Positions 12,180 to 21,974 of a stretch of 64,000 bases of DNA are shown piece after piece. Source of the DNA: Limonium bicolor. Lineage: Eukaryota; Streptophyta; Magnoliopsida; Caryophyllales; Plumbaginaceae. The translations under genes were made by a program, and so were the position numbers. The DNA is taken from assembly GCA_023374045.1 (NCBI GenBank), contig CM041776.1, positions 41,360,171 to 41,424,170 on the forward strand. The letters run 5' to 3'. Under the pieces are notes generated by a model. The model did not search any database, was not told the DNA's origin, and saw only the letters and a program-made list of their open reading frames with translations. Every line of letters starts with the position of its first letter. Position 1 is the first letter of the stretch.

Positions 12180-12334
12180 CTAATTGTGTTCACAAGCTTC
12201 ATGAGTATTGATGGTATAACAAGAGTCGTAACAATTTATATGAACAACACTGTTATTTTATTCATGACCATCCTGTTTACAACATGTGCTTCAATCTTAC
12301 ATCTCATTCCTCATTCCATTCTAACATTACATGG

Positions 12335-13071
12335 CTAATATTGTCTAAAGGTTAGGTTTAATCTTCCTGGTCTCATATGCGTCGCATTGATTACTGCTGA
12401 TGGTGCTGTATTCAGCTTGATTCTCTTAATCCCATGGTATAACATCCTTGATTCTCCACCCAAAATTAATACATCACCTGACTTAAGTACTATCTTATAT
12501 GCACGGTCCGCACGCTTCTGCTCGCCGTATAAAATTCTGCATCATCTCCAATGGACCAAGACACTACGGGTATCCCTCTTTCGAGAGACTCCGTTGTCTC
12601 GTCCTTATCCTGGTGTAGTCCCAGTTTCCCGTCCTTCTCGTAGAAGTTTACAATGCCAATGTCTGCTTGGATGTCTGGAATCGGTTCAGCCTCCAACTGC
12701 TGAGCGATTTCCACGGCTTGTGTAATAACTGGATGGAACTCTTCGGGTATTCCCGGTGGTGAGACTCCATCTTGCTCCCTCATGGTTTGGTAATTCTTGG
12801 CATACGGATTCCAATCCTTGCCCAAGCTCATCATCTTTAATTTCATCCTTGCTCCCCCTGGGTACTCCGGTGTAAAAACCTCCCGGTCCCATTCCTAGTT
12901 GATTGCATCTCCTGATGATGGCTATTTGTGCTTCGGGTGTCAGGTATCCCCTTAATAAAATCATACCTGGGCGGATAACCTGACATTGTTCGGTTGGAAA
13001 GTCTATGGTTTCGATGTCGGTGTGCTCCGGGTTAGATGTAGATGGTATTGGGTAACAAATGTTGAATCTTC
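12335..13071 (-). pseudogene. AlkB-type Fe(II)/2-oxoglutarate dioxygenase captured by element A
   Basis: AlkB-family enzymes use Fe(II) and 2-oxoglutarate to remove alkyl or methyl groups from nucleic acids; the substrate here is unknown. Reading leftwards from 13071: GRFNICYPIPS, then VIRPGMILLRGYLTPEAQ, MGPGGFY, MMSLGKDWNPYAKNY, IVNFYEKDGKLGLHQDKDE (iron ligands H and D, codons within 12607-12615), PVVSWSIGDDAEF, SGDVLILGGES, MLYHGIKRI (distal His near 12434-12436) and the C-terminal RPGRLNLTFRQY followed by a stop at 12335-12337 (2OG-binding Arg pair). This matches, nearly end to end, the plant AlkB-homologue subgroup that ends in the same way. Two indels break it: one near 12870 after GGFY, and one missing T in the run at 12531-12534. 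It lies between gag and pol, on their strand, inside a candidate intron. Confidence 0.93.
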
Positions 13072-13204
13072 CTAAAGTGGTAGTAGGTTATATCTTACTT
13101 AAGTTCTAATCTCATCTTATTCTTGCTTAACTCATTTATTCACCAAGCATGCATGATAATGCGGTAAGTAGGTAGTTTTTATTACTAAATGGTTATAGTG
13201 GTAC
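13072..13204 (-). other. Candidate intron joining gag to AlkB (133 nt)
   Basis: Same donor as above (GTACCA at 13204). The acceptor is CTACCACTTTAG ending at 13072. The phases match (phase 1), yielding ...SSRPG-RFNICYP.... The intervening bases contain stops in the gag frame and no protein similarity. Confidence 0.55.
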
Positions 13205-13546
13205 CTGGTCTCGATGAGGGTTCAGGCTCATCGTCCCGGTCCACCATGTGTAAAGTGGGTCCCGACTTCTGGGTCACCCGTGGGTTCTTGCCCGCCGGCT
13301 GCTGCACTTTCCTCTGACCGTCAGATCCAGCTTCCTGATCGGTCTTGCCCTTGCCCCTGGTATCGGGCCTATAGGCTCTGCTAGCAGGGTTCCGGTAACA
13401 CTCATATGCTCGATGCCCGTAGACTCCACAAAAGTTGCACTCCACCTTATTCCCCTTACAATCGAGCCCGGGGTGGTCCTTGTGACACCATCTACAGATG
13501 AAGCGTCGCTGGTAGCCACCACCGGCTCCCTTCTCAGTCTCAGATC

Positions 13547-13626
13547 CTGATGATTCATAATATCAATTATCACATCTCAAATGGTTACTAATTTGTTTCT
13601 TAACTCATTTAATATCGATTCCTTAC
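13547..13626 (-). other. Candidate 80-nt intron in gag of element A
   Basis: Donor AAGG|GTAAGG (13627/13626) and acceptor CATCAG|GATCTG (13547/13546) are both phase 1. Splicing joins ...RSKAPKG to SETEKGAGGG and leads straight into the zinc knuckles. The unspliced frame contains a TGA just before the acceptor. Confidence 0.55.
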
Positions 13627-13904
13627 CCTTTGGCGCCTTAGAGCGCAGGGGTGTAGCTGCAATAGCATATGTCAACTTCAATGGCTCTTCCGAAGCCTTC
13701 TCCTTTTCCTCCCTCCCCTTTGGGTTCTGATTTTTCTGGGCCTGAGGCTGGTACTTTTGTTTCTTGTACCCTCCTTGCCCTTGACTTTCTGAGCTCTTAC
13801 CAGCACTCTTCCTCTTAGCATTCTCCTCGTCCCTCAGCTGGACGGTTATCTCAACCTTAGCAGCGGCATGATAGCACTCATGCTTTTCCATGGTATTAGT
13901 CACT

Positions 13905-13965
13905 CTTATGTCTCATAGTCTTAATCTTACTCACTACTTACTCAAATCTCAATCATTCTTATTAC
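13905..13965 (-). other. Candidate 61-nt intron or small insertion in gag of element A
   Basis: TTGCAG|GTAATAAG at 13966/13965 looks like a donor and ATAAG|AGTG at 13905/13904 like an acceptor, and the segment contains stops. The phases differ by one base, so this may be a decayed intron, or an indel plus an in-frame spacer. Weaker than the two candidate introns further along gag. Confidence 0.3.
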
Positions 13966-14619
13966 CTGCAAGGTAGTGTAACTCGTCGGCCCCATGCCGT
14001 AGCGGAGTCGATGGCTAAGCCCGCCATAGAAGCGGTCCACCAAGATCTGGTCAGAATATCCAAGACCTGGCAGAAGACGGAGCAAGGCAGTGAACTCTGA
14101 GTAATACTCATCGACTGTCATCTTGTCCGTCTGCCTAAGCGCATCCAACTGCAAGCGCTTCTTTGTCTGGACATGGGCGGGGTAGTACTTTGCTCGTAGC
14201 AAGGCGGTGTACTGCTCCCAGCCGAACTCTGGATTGGCCACATGCTCGGCCCTCACCAGCTTCCACCAATCGCCTGCCGCCCCCTTCAGATAGAAAGCAG
14301 CTAGACGCACCTTGATCCCAGCAGGGACATCAAGGGTCTCGAAGGCGGTCTTCAGCTTGGAGATGTACGCCTCAAGCTTGGCGGGATCGATCTCCCCCTT
14401 AAAATGCGCGGGTCGAAGATCTGCTAGACTCTTCACCCAGTTTGGTTCCCTAGGTTGTGGCGGTGGAGGTGGTACACCCGCACCAGGCTGATAGCCCATA
14501 TGCCCTAATGCGGCAGCTACGATCTCTGCGATCGTCTGCCCTCCAGGTATCCCTGAAGTATCATGACTCTGGCCGCGACCTCGGCTTCCCCTAGGACGTC
14601 CTGCCATCTGAACAAGCAT

Positions 14620-14810
14620 AACTCACATTAGTTTGTATTCACCACTGTTTCGGTTAGCGAATTTATAACGTCCGTAGACGATAAAGACGATCCACACTTA
14701 TTAGTGGTCATCTGACTCTACTCACTCTAACTTCTCACACCCTTAACCCATCACTTATTCCTTAACTTATATCCTAACTCGGTGGTTACTCATGTCCGGT
14801 ATTTCTTGAT
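14620..14810 (-). other. 5' leader of element A
   Basis: About 190 bp between the primer site and the gag start. No reading frame or strong repeat is seen; a packaging signal would be expected somewhere here by analogy with other LTR elements. Confidence 0.6.
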
Positions 14811-14830
14811 CAGAGCGTAACTACGCTCTG
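14811..14830 (-). repeat. Inverted repeat overlapping the primer-binding site of element A
   Basis: Perfect 9-bp arms (CAGAGCGTA / TACGCTCTG) around a 2-base loop. The arm at 14822-14830 shares six bases with the primer-binding site. Element F1 has an equivalent hairpin (38552-38571) with different arm ends. Confidence 0.9.
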
Positions 14831-14836
14831 AGACCA
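14825..14836 (-). other. Primer-binding site of element A (tRNA-iMet type)
   Basis: On the minus strand TGGTCTCAGAGC, one mismatch from the plant initiator-Met primer site TGGTATCAGAGC, five bases after the 5' LTR. Minus-strand DNA synthesis would start here. Confidence 0.88.
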
Positions 14837-15168
14837 CTTTTTTTAACACCCCATCCAAAGCCATTCGTGGTTATCGCAAAACTGAACACTTAATCGAATA
14901 CGTCGCAGCGGAAATAAATAACACCTGGACCTTGCCACGGTCTGATCGTTAGAATATACCGGCCTTAACATTTACAATAATTATCCAACTCAAAACATCA
15001 CCAACCACAATACCATAACCAACCGAGTACAAGTATCTTAAACATAATCCCAATCTTACATCAGTTTAATATAAACAGTCGGGTGCACAGGCGCAACCCG
15101 AACTCAAAATAAACATCCCACCCTAAGTCTAACCACTCCTACTCTCGTAGTGCGTCCTCATGGGTCTC

Positions 15169-15206
15169 TTACCTGCAAGTGTAAAAATAGCCCCCGAGGG
15201 GGTCAG
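15169..15206 (-). promoter_or_regulatory. Conserved C/G stem, T-tract and CAG|GT block in LTR A
   Basis: On the minus strand GCTGACCCCCTCGGGGGC, then a T-rich tract, then TTGCAG|GTAAG. The same arrangement occurs in LTR families C, E1, E2, F1 and F2. It looks like a 3' splice site fused to a donor-like GT, or another RNA-processing signal. Confidence 0.45.
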
Positions 15207-16343
15207 CACGAATGCTGGTACACCCTCTCATGGCCCCCAAGCTAACGGGGCTACGACGACTAATTGTCGATAGCATGGAAATTGATTACATACACAAGCA
15301 TAATATGAAGTGAAATAACAATAACCACAGATGAACATATATAGTTCACAAAGAATGAACGACTCAAGCGTTCCGTTATCAAGTGGGTTAGTAACCCCTT
15401 CCTTAGTCCTCATTTCCTTAATCTCAGTTCCTTACCTTACCTTAATCTTAATCTTAATCTCAATCTTAATCTTAATCTCAGTATACAAACCTTTCCTGGA
15501 AGGGATTGGTTGTAGCTTAACTCAAACCTGGGATTTAGGTGATCCCACCGCACCATCTTAATGCCACCTACTCTGGACGGGAGTCCAGCGTAGCTGAGCC
15601 GGCAACCAGCCCTAGGCTACAAGTCCGAAGACAAGTCCTTAGGCGGAGGGCGGATCTGATTCAGATACCGTCCCCCTTTTTCCTTAGCATGCATGACCGG
15701 AGATCGGTCCCGGGTTTCCTCACTCAAGTTCCAGTTAGTAGACATCTTAAACACCATGTGCTAGCTAAGCCTTAACGGGCATTAACCAACAACCATCAAA
15801 CTTAACTCTTATTCTGAACTCAGTAAGTACTAAACTTGGTTAGTATCAATCTTAAGTCTCGCGGGTTAGTGTAAATATAACACAATCACAACGAGAACAA
15901 TATAACCGGTTGCATGCTTTATCTTGTTTTAGTCATAGCAATTAAACAGATAGCACACAAGCCGAGGGACACCTCGTTAGCAAGCAGGTCACAAGAAGGA
16001 TTGTACCGTTCACCGTTGGTCGTTCGGTTGCTTACTCTCCTCCGGAGTCCAAATTCTCAAACCCTAAAGCATTCATTCAGTTTTAGGTTATTAGTTACTC
16101 ATCTCATCCAAACCTACTTAACTTACTTAACCGATGATGTTTACCCACCATTAATCGCTTAAGTCCTTATAGTTTAACCTTAACCTCAAAAGCCACTTAC
16201 TTCTCATTATTTCTTAAGCTTGTTTATGCCCCTAACGACCATTATATGTCATTAATTATGTCCTAACAATCTTATAATATCATTACCAAACAAGTCCCAA
16301 CCTTAAAACCCCATTTTTCAACATTCTGTAGCTTTTTCTGATG

Positions 16344-16523
16344 GGTCCGGGTTTGTGTCCGAGGTTGTAAACCCGGACCAATACATCGCAAAAGTTTCAG
16401 GACAATTTTAGGACTGGTCCGGGTTTATGTACTGGGATGCAAACCCGGACCATCCCACGGCTAAATTCTCTGGATAGTTTTTGGTGTGGTCCGGGTTTGT
16501 GTGCTAGTTTGCAAACCCGGACC
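16344..16523 (-). repeat. Three tandem 36-bp hairpins at 72-bp spacing (5' LTR A)
   Basis: Units at 16344-16379, 16416-16451 and 16488-16523, identical in arm sequence to those at 5993-6172. Confidence 0.93.
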
Positions 16524-18888
16524 TACACTAAATGTGCCCAGAATGTAAATTTTTGACCTCTGTTCAACCTCAAATCTTAACCAATCTTTTCCCAACCTCT
16601 CCACAAGTATTCTAGCATGTCCTAACATCATTTTGGTACCTTCAAGTCCTCCTTAAAACACATTAAATCATTCACCAAGATTCACCTTAATCTTTATACA
16701 TTTTCCTGGTAATAATGCTAACACTTATAATGTTTTCCTCTAGGTTTCTAGGTGGTGGTTCATACCTAATGTAACCACTATGCCAAATGTTTTCCTCACC
16801 ACAGTAACATCATCTCCCAAGCATCTTTCATTATCTAAAACTCTCATATGCATTTTCTTAATGTTCCTTCACAACTTAAACTTCCATACATCAACACATT
16901 GCTTCCTTCCTAGTTGTTTATCAACATTTGCCTAAGTCCTAAATACTCAAATACATTCTCTTGATTTCTAAATCCTTCATAGTAATGCCTAAGTCATTAT
17001 ACGTCATTAGAACACCTTATTCTCACTCTTTTTCATCAAGACAACCTCTAGAACATCCTAGTACTTCCTTAGTCATTAAATCCCTTAGAATATCTTAAAC
17101 ACTTAAGTTCTCCTTTAAATTTTTGCCATGGGTTCTCTAGTACATAGAACATCCTAACACATGGTTTTTCTCCATCAAACAACCAGCATCACCCAAATTC
17201 TCATCACAACACCTTAACACACAATTTACACTAAAACTTCACCACATCATCATATAGTGCTTAAACTTAAAATGCTTGGCACTTAGGCCTTAAATGACAA
17301 TAATCTTAACCACTGAATTTACACATATATTTGCCTTCAACCTGCGAATACACACAACAAGGCTCCCATTGAAATAAAATGCTTCTTGTAATTCATCTCC
17401 ACATTGTTTTAACTATCTCTTCTTCTCATTTGCTCTTTAGTCACAAGTTCACAAATATGCTCATTGTTTCTCCTAGGTTTTATAACACCTTCCCAATATA
17501 AACTCTACACTAAACTCATCATATACCTAAATCCCATTCCCTAAACAACAAGACATCTTAAGGTAAGTATTTTACCTTGTTCTCTCACAAGCTTCACAAG
17601 CTTTTCTCCTTAGACTTCTCTTACCAAATCTCGGTCACCAATATAGTTCTCCTTTCCAATGTTCTAAACAATGTCCAATAGCTCTAATGAGCACTAAACA
17701 ACACACTTACCTTAAGGAATAAAACCAAGGTTAAAATGTGTTTTAAGGTTTTGAATTGATTGCTTTACCTTAGTTCCTCAAGACAAGCTTGGATATGAAG
17801 CAAGAAGGACCTCCTCTCTCCTTTGAAGAGTAGAAACAAGCTAGAACAAGGCATTCAAATGGAGTCCCATGAGTACTAATTTTCGGACATGTGAAGAAAA
17901 TGGTGGAAACCTAGATTTTCTTACACTTTCTTTACCTTAAGAGAATGGAGAAGCCAATGGAGTCTCCAAACTTGAATTTCCTCCTCCAATGGTGGTTTGG
18001 CTTGGCACCAAAATGAAGCTCTTGAAGTTTTGAAAAGATAGAAAGAAGGAGCTTGAGCTAACTAAGAAGAATATGTATTTTATTTTGGATTTGGAGCTAA
18101 AATGAGCAAGATGTGGGCAAGGCTAGATGGAGCTAGCATGGAGTTGTTCTTCACATTAATGGAGAAAGGAGAGAGCTTGAAGAAACCGTGGGAAACAAGA
18201 AGAAATGAAGAAGTGAGGAGAGAGAACTAATAAAGTGGGATATTTATGTAAAAGGTGAATAGTGTTTTTACTTTACAACTCTTATTTGCTTTCTTATTTA
18301 CTTAATGACTCATGAAGGTGGTGACTCACCTCCTAAGAAACCGGACCCCTTTTAATAATGAGGGTACTTAAGTCTTTGTTGACCAAATGTCTCACTTATA
18401 TAGACTTATGTTATAAACTAGCTTAATTAATTCACTATTCACCAAAACAAGGCACATTGTTGTGAAATTTTTGATTTCCCATTGATATAGACTTCCAAAT
18501 GTGATACTATATAGTACACATGTTAATTAAAGAGTAATGATGGACATTAAGCCATTCAAAACTCATTTACAAGACAATTTTTCAAAAACGTGCTTTAAGA
18601 CTCCTTAAAGCACATTTTGTGTTTTAACTTGTTTTCAAGCTTGGTTTTCTTTGGTAATTGATTTAAAATGACCATTAGAATATTACTAAGGTCTTAGAAT
18701 AATATTTTGGTACTCTCCCAAGTCTCCCCAAGCTTAGAGCACGTTTTTGCTCGAACTGCTCTTTTGGTGTTTCCTTATATTTTCTTTGATTAAAAATGAA
18801 TCTTAATGTTTCTAAGAAATTATTTAGCCTCCTTATATCTTAGTTTATCATTTAGACACCATATCTAAGTTTGGGGTATTTCAGGAAT

Positions 18889-19494
18889 GCGGCGCCTGAT
18901 ACAATTAATGTAGTAGATAGATATGTTTGTGGGCGCCGCAAATGAGGAAAAACAGCGAAGGCAGTGCAGATCTATCAGTCGCGTGATTTCAGGATTTGGC
19001 GGAGTCATTTACACGTGTCCGCGTTTGTGTCCGGATAGGGCTCATCAGGACGTGAGACGTCCGTGTTTCTGTCCGCGTAAGGACACAAATGTCCTGGCGA
19101 GATTTGTTCGTGTCCGAATTTGAGTCCGCGTACGGACGCGTGTCCGAGTTTGAGTCCATGTACGGACGCGATCTCTTGCTTCCTGTCCGCGTTTGCGTCC
19201 GCGTAGGGGCTACGCGGACACATGTATTTCGTCACATTTTGTTCTGCAAACTTCGACAGGCTCCAGATTCTTCGTTTGAGCTCCGTTTTTAGATCCGTTT
19301 GCGCCTATGTGTTCGTCTCTTCGTCTACTTTGCTGCTAGATTGGTTTTCCTCATGTTTAACCAATAAATCTATAAGATAACCAATAAAACATAAAACTAG
19401 AGGAAAACTAACTAAAGTGGAGAAATGAGCAAGAAAAGTGCTAATATAACATATGAAATACACCCATAAATCATGCTCATTTGGACACTTATCA
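18889..19494 (-). mobile_element. 3' LTR of element B, proximal part
   Basis: Continues the LTR broken at 4490 and ends ...GACACTTATCA at 19494, as does the 5' LTR at 30007. It is rich in GTCCG motifs (19017-19222), such as GTCCGCGTTTGTGTCCG and TACGCGGACACATG. Short open frames on both strands here are produced by that repeat structure. Confidence 0.92.
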
Positions 19495-19511
19495 CACCCC
19501 CACACTAACCT
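19495..19511 (-). other. Polypurine tract of element B
   Basis: On the minus strand AGGTTAGTGTGGGGGTG directly abuts the 3' LTR start TGATAAGTGTCC. It primes plus-strand synthesis. Confidence 0.85.
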
Positions 19512-21149
19512 TTTTGCTTGTCCTCAAGCAAAACCATGTACCCAAGCAAGTAGGGAATGCTCAATACTAACAAATATTATTATGAAGGGTAGGATAAGGA
19601 GGTGAACAATACGCGACTTAAACTTTTTAAGGAGTGTGAACCATCACCTACTGGTGGCATATGTGTGCTTAGGGTAAAAATAAATATAGAGTTTCGGGGT
19701 ATGATCCGGAGTGCTTCTTTGAAGATTAGGTAACTTTGAGAACTTTTACCATGGCCAACTTCTCTCAAGAATGGGCATTGAGGAGAAAACAAAAGGAAAA
19801 ATAGAATTATGGATTTGTTTCACTTTTGCATTAGAGATGAGGAGATAATATTTAGGCTTCAAGCCTTTGTATTTAAGAACACTCAACTCTCATTAGTTGG
19901 TTACCAATGGTGTCTCGCAAGTCCTCTGTTTATTATTTTTTTTGTTTTTGTCAGAGAAGCACCCCTTAGCAATCCCTAAGAAAGAAGACAGAAGGAAACC
20001 CTGAGCGATAAAAATCCAACCATTTTAGATCATTTGGTCACACCGCATAAAAATGTTCCTCAAAAGTAATCAAAATTTCAAAATTTTGTACCATTTATCC
20101 CACAATTCATAATAGTATTTGTTTTTAAAGAGAACAACCCAAATATAAATGGTCCACGATTTTAAATTTGGACAAACGCAAGATAAGCAGAGAGATTAAA
20201 CATTTTAAGCAATGTGTCAATCAAGAGAGACTTAAGACGAGCGACAGAGAAGTAAGTCCTCCCCCACACTTAGACTGGAGCAATGTCCTCATTGCGTAGG
20301 AAGAATTAAATTAACGAGGGCATGCAATCTGCCAGAGTACTTCACAGAATGCAAAGCAGTAGGGAGTATGTAAAAATATAAAGTGCAAAGAAAAGAGAGT
20401 GTACTCCCTAGAGTTCACAGAGTGTTTAAGCAGAGCTCCCCCACACTTGAATCCAGCTGTAGAATGACGTAATATGCTCCTGGAAAGAATATTCGCTATA
20501 GCCAGAAGAACTCAGGTGAAATTAAAACTCACCATATTTATTTAAAAGGAAAATAAACAGATAAAGTGAAAACTAAATAAAATAGAAGTACTGTAAAATG
20601 ATAGATAGTGGGAGAACTTCCCCCATACTCAATGTTTAACCTCAGAGTGGCGGAGCTCGGTAGTGGTGTGGACACGAAGTTGCACCTGCATAAGATACTA
20701 AAGGCAGCCAAACCAATACCGGGGCTAACAGTGAAATAAATGAGTCTATTTAAAATAAAACAAAATATAACAATATTGAAATATAGGGAAATAGATTGTA
20801 ATAGAAATCAAAATAATGATAGAAATTCGGGTTGCCTCCCGAAAAAGCTACCCTTCTTTTTAAGGTCTGTGGCTAGACCGTAGTAAGAGTTAGATCAAAG
20901 CTGGGGGTGGTTATGAGGAGGAGATCCAAAGCATGACTCGAAGGCATTTTTGAGTTTCCACTTGGATGCATGTTTATCTTTCTTGTCCCGTTTTTCTTCA
21001 GGGATTGGTGGTGATGTCTCTGTAATGGACATTCCGTTGGGAAAGGTGACAAAGAGAACTGGGGAAGATGGTGATTGTGTGTCCTTCACAAGCTTGAGAT
21101 CCTTAGAGTTGTTGTCTGGAGTCTTTCCTGATGCATATACCAGCTATTC
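19512..21149 (-). other. Long 3' internal region of element B without RT or integrase
   Basis: About 1.6 kb between the protease and the polypurine tract. It includes a short open stretch (20895-21089) with no recognised domain and otherwise A-rich non-coding sequence. In complete Athila elements pol lies after the protease; none of its motifs are visible here. Confidence 0.7.
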
Positions 21150-21974
21150 ATTATAAGCTCGAAGGGTGATTGTCCCTCGGGCCACCATAACGTGCACATC
21201 GGCTGTGGCAAGGAAAGGTCGTCCAAGTATGAGAGGTGTAGTGGAATTTTATTCGATGTCCAAAATGACAAAATTGCATGGGAAGTATAAGTGTTCCACT
21301 TTAATGATAACATCTTCCACCACTCCACTTGGGTAAGCTATCGCACCATCCGCTAGTTGAAGGGTCATCTTGGTCTTCTTCATTTCTCCAATTCCTAGGT
21401 TTTTGAAAGTGGAGAGGGGCATCAAATTTATGGAGGCGCCCAGATCTAATAGGGAGTATGGAAAGGAGGTGCTACCAATTGTGACTGGAATGGTGAAGCT
21501 GCCTGGATCATTGCATTTCGAAGGTAGTGGTTGTTTCAAAATAGCTGAGCAAGCTTCATTGAGTGGTACGGTACCGACTTCGACCAATTTTGTTTTATTG
21601 GAGATAAGGTGCTTAAGAAATTTTGCGTAGTTTGGCATTTTGGCAATGAGGTCTACAAACGGTATGTTGACGTTTAATTGTTTCAGCACTGCCAGAAACT
21701 TCCCATATTCAGTATCCAATTTCTGTTTTTGGAGTCGGTTGGGAAATGGTAGAGGTGGTTCTTGTGGAGAAGGTTTTGGAGCTTGTGGAATGGTGAAAAT
21801 GCTGGGAGATGTCTTTTCTATTGGAGCCTCAACTCTTTCTTCATTATCCTCTTGGGATTCTTCTGACCTTTGTGGGATGTGAAGCTTGTTGGTTTTTCTA
21901 CCGCTTCTCAAGGTTATTGCCTTAATCTCTTTTTCTTCTAAATAGAGCTTTTCATTTTCATAGCTGGCCACCAA
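21150..21974 (-). pseudogene. Athila-type aspartic protease of element B
   Basis: Starts near 21974 with a linker (KAITLRSGRKTNK) typical of the Athila gag-protease junction. It continues with IPFVDLIAKMPNYAKFLK, CSAILKQPLPSK and DPGSFTIPVTIGS, then the active site DLGASINLMP (Athila elements use DLGAS rather than DSGA) and LQLADGAIAYPSGVVEDV. An in-frame stop replaces a codon after VILDIE near 21249; beyond it the same frame reads LILGRPFLATADVHV and RGTITLRAYNE before a second stop. The protease is thus essentially complete except for one nonsense codon. It would process Gag. Confidence 0.9.

Larger units (their letters stand above)
12180..13204 (-). other. Candidate alternative intron joining gag directly to pol
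   Basis: The donor CCAG|GTACCA is at 13205/13204 and the acceptor CAATTAG|GTTATGG at 12180/12179. Donor and acceptor are both phase 1, so splicing gives ...RPG-YGLGTEG..., restoring a gag-pol frame and removing the AlkB exon. The sequence upstream of the acceptor has stops in the pol frame, consistent with a non-coding status. No transcript evidence is available here. Confidence 0.5.
13205..14619 (-). pseudogene. Gag of element A, with two zinc knuckles and candidate introns
   Basis: Gag is the capsid/nucleocapsid protein that packages element RNA. It starts with Met at 14619 (MLVQMAGRPRGSRG; a second Met at 14607 is possible). A Pro-rich stretch is followed by the capsid core (LKGAAGDWWKLV, EQYTALLRAKYYP, MTVDEYYSEFTALLRLLPGL). 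A Lys/Gln-rich linker and two zinc knuckles follow: a CX2CX3HX4C form (CRWCHKDHPGLDC) and a canonical CX2CX4HX4C (CNFCGVYGHRAYEC, 13437-13400 approximately). The reading frame is interrupted at about 13905-13965 and 13547-13626 by stop-containing segments with splice-like ends. The second restores the frame exactly; the first does not, by one base. Confidence 0.88.
4491..18883 (-). mobile_element. Complete Tekay/Del-like chromodomain Ty3/gypsy element A carrying an AlkB domain
   Basis: A 14.4 kb element with 4.04 kb LTRs (4491-8527 and 14842-18883), polypurine tract, tRNA-iMet-type primer site, and on the minus strand gag, an AlkB-type dioxygenase, protease, RT, RNase H, integrase and a C-terminal chromodomain-like segment. 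The order PR-RT-RH-INT and the chromodomain tail place it in Ty3/gypsy, closest to Tekay/Del by my reading. The perfect 5-bp target duplication and near-identical LTRs suggest a fairly recent insertion, although coding frames are broken at several single-base indels. The LTR end next to the primer site reads TTTAACACC instead of TGTAACACC. Confidence 0.95.
14842..18883 (-). mobile_element. 5' LTR of element A
   Basis: Near-identical partner of 4491-8527, ending ...GGGGTATTTCA at 18883 followed by the GGAAT duplication. Contains the CAG|GT block (15169-15206) and the same three hairpins at 16344-16523. The U3 end (right) includes a 190-bp stretch (about 18455-18650) that is also nearly identical in LTR E2. 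I could not place a single TATA box confidently. Confidence 0.95.

Noticed and set aside
18923..19292. Overlapping ORFs on both strands with CPRLCPD / CVRVG motifs
   Set aside because: Translation artefacts of the GTCCG repeat structure, which is open in several frames on both strands.
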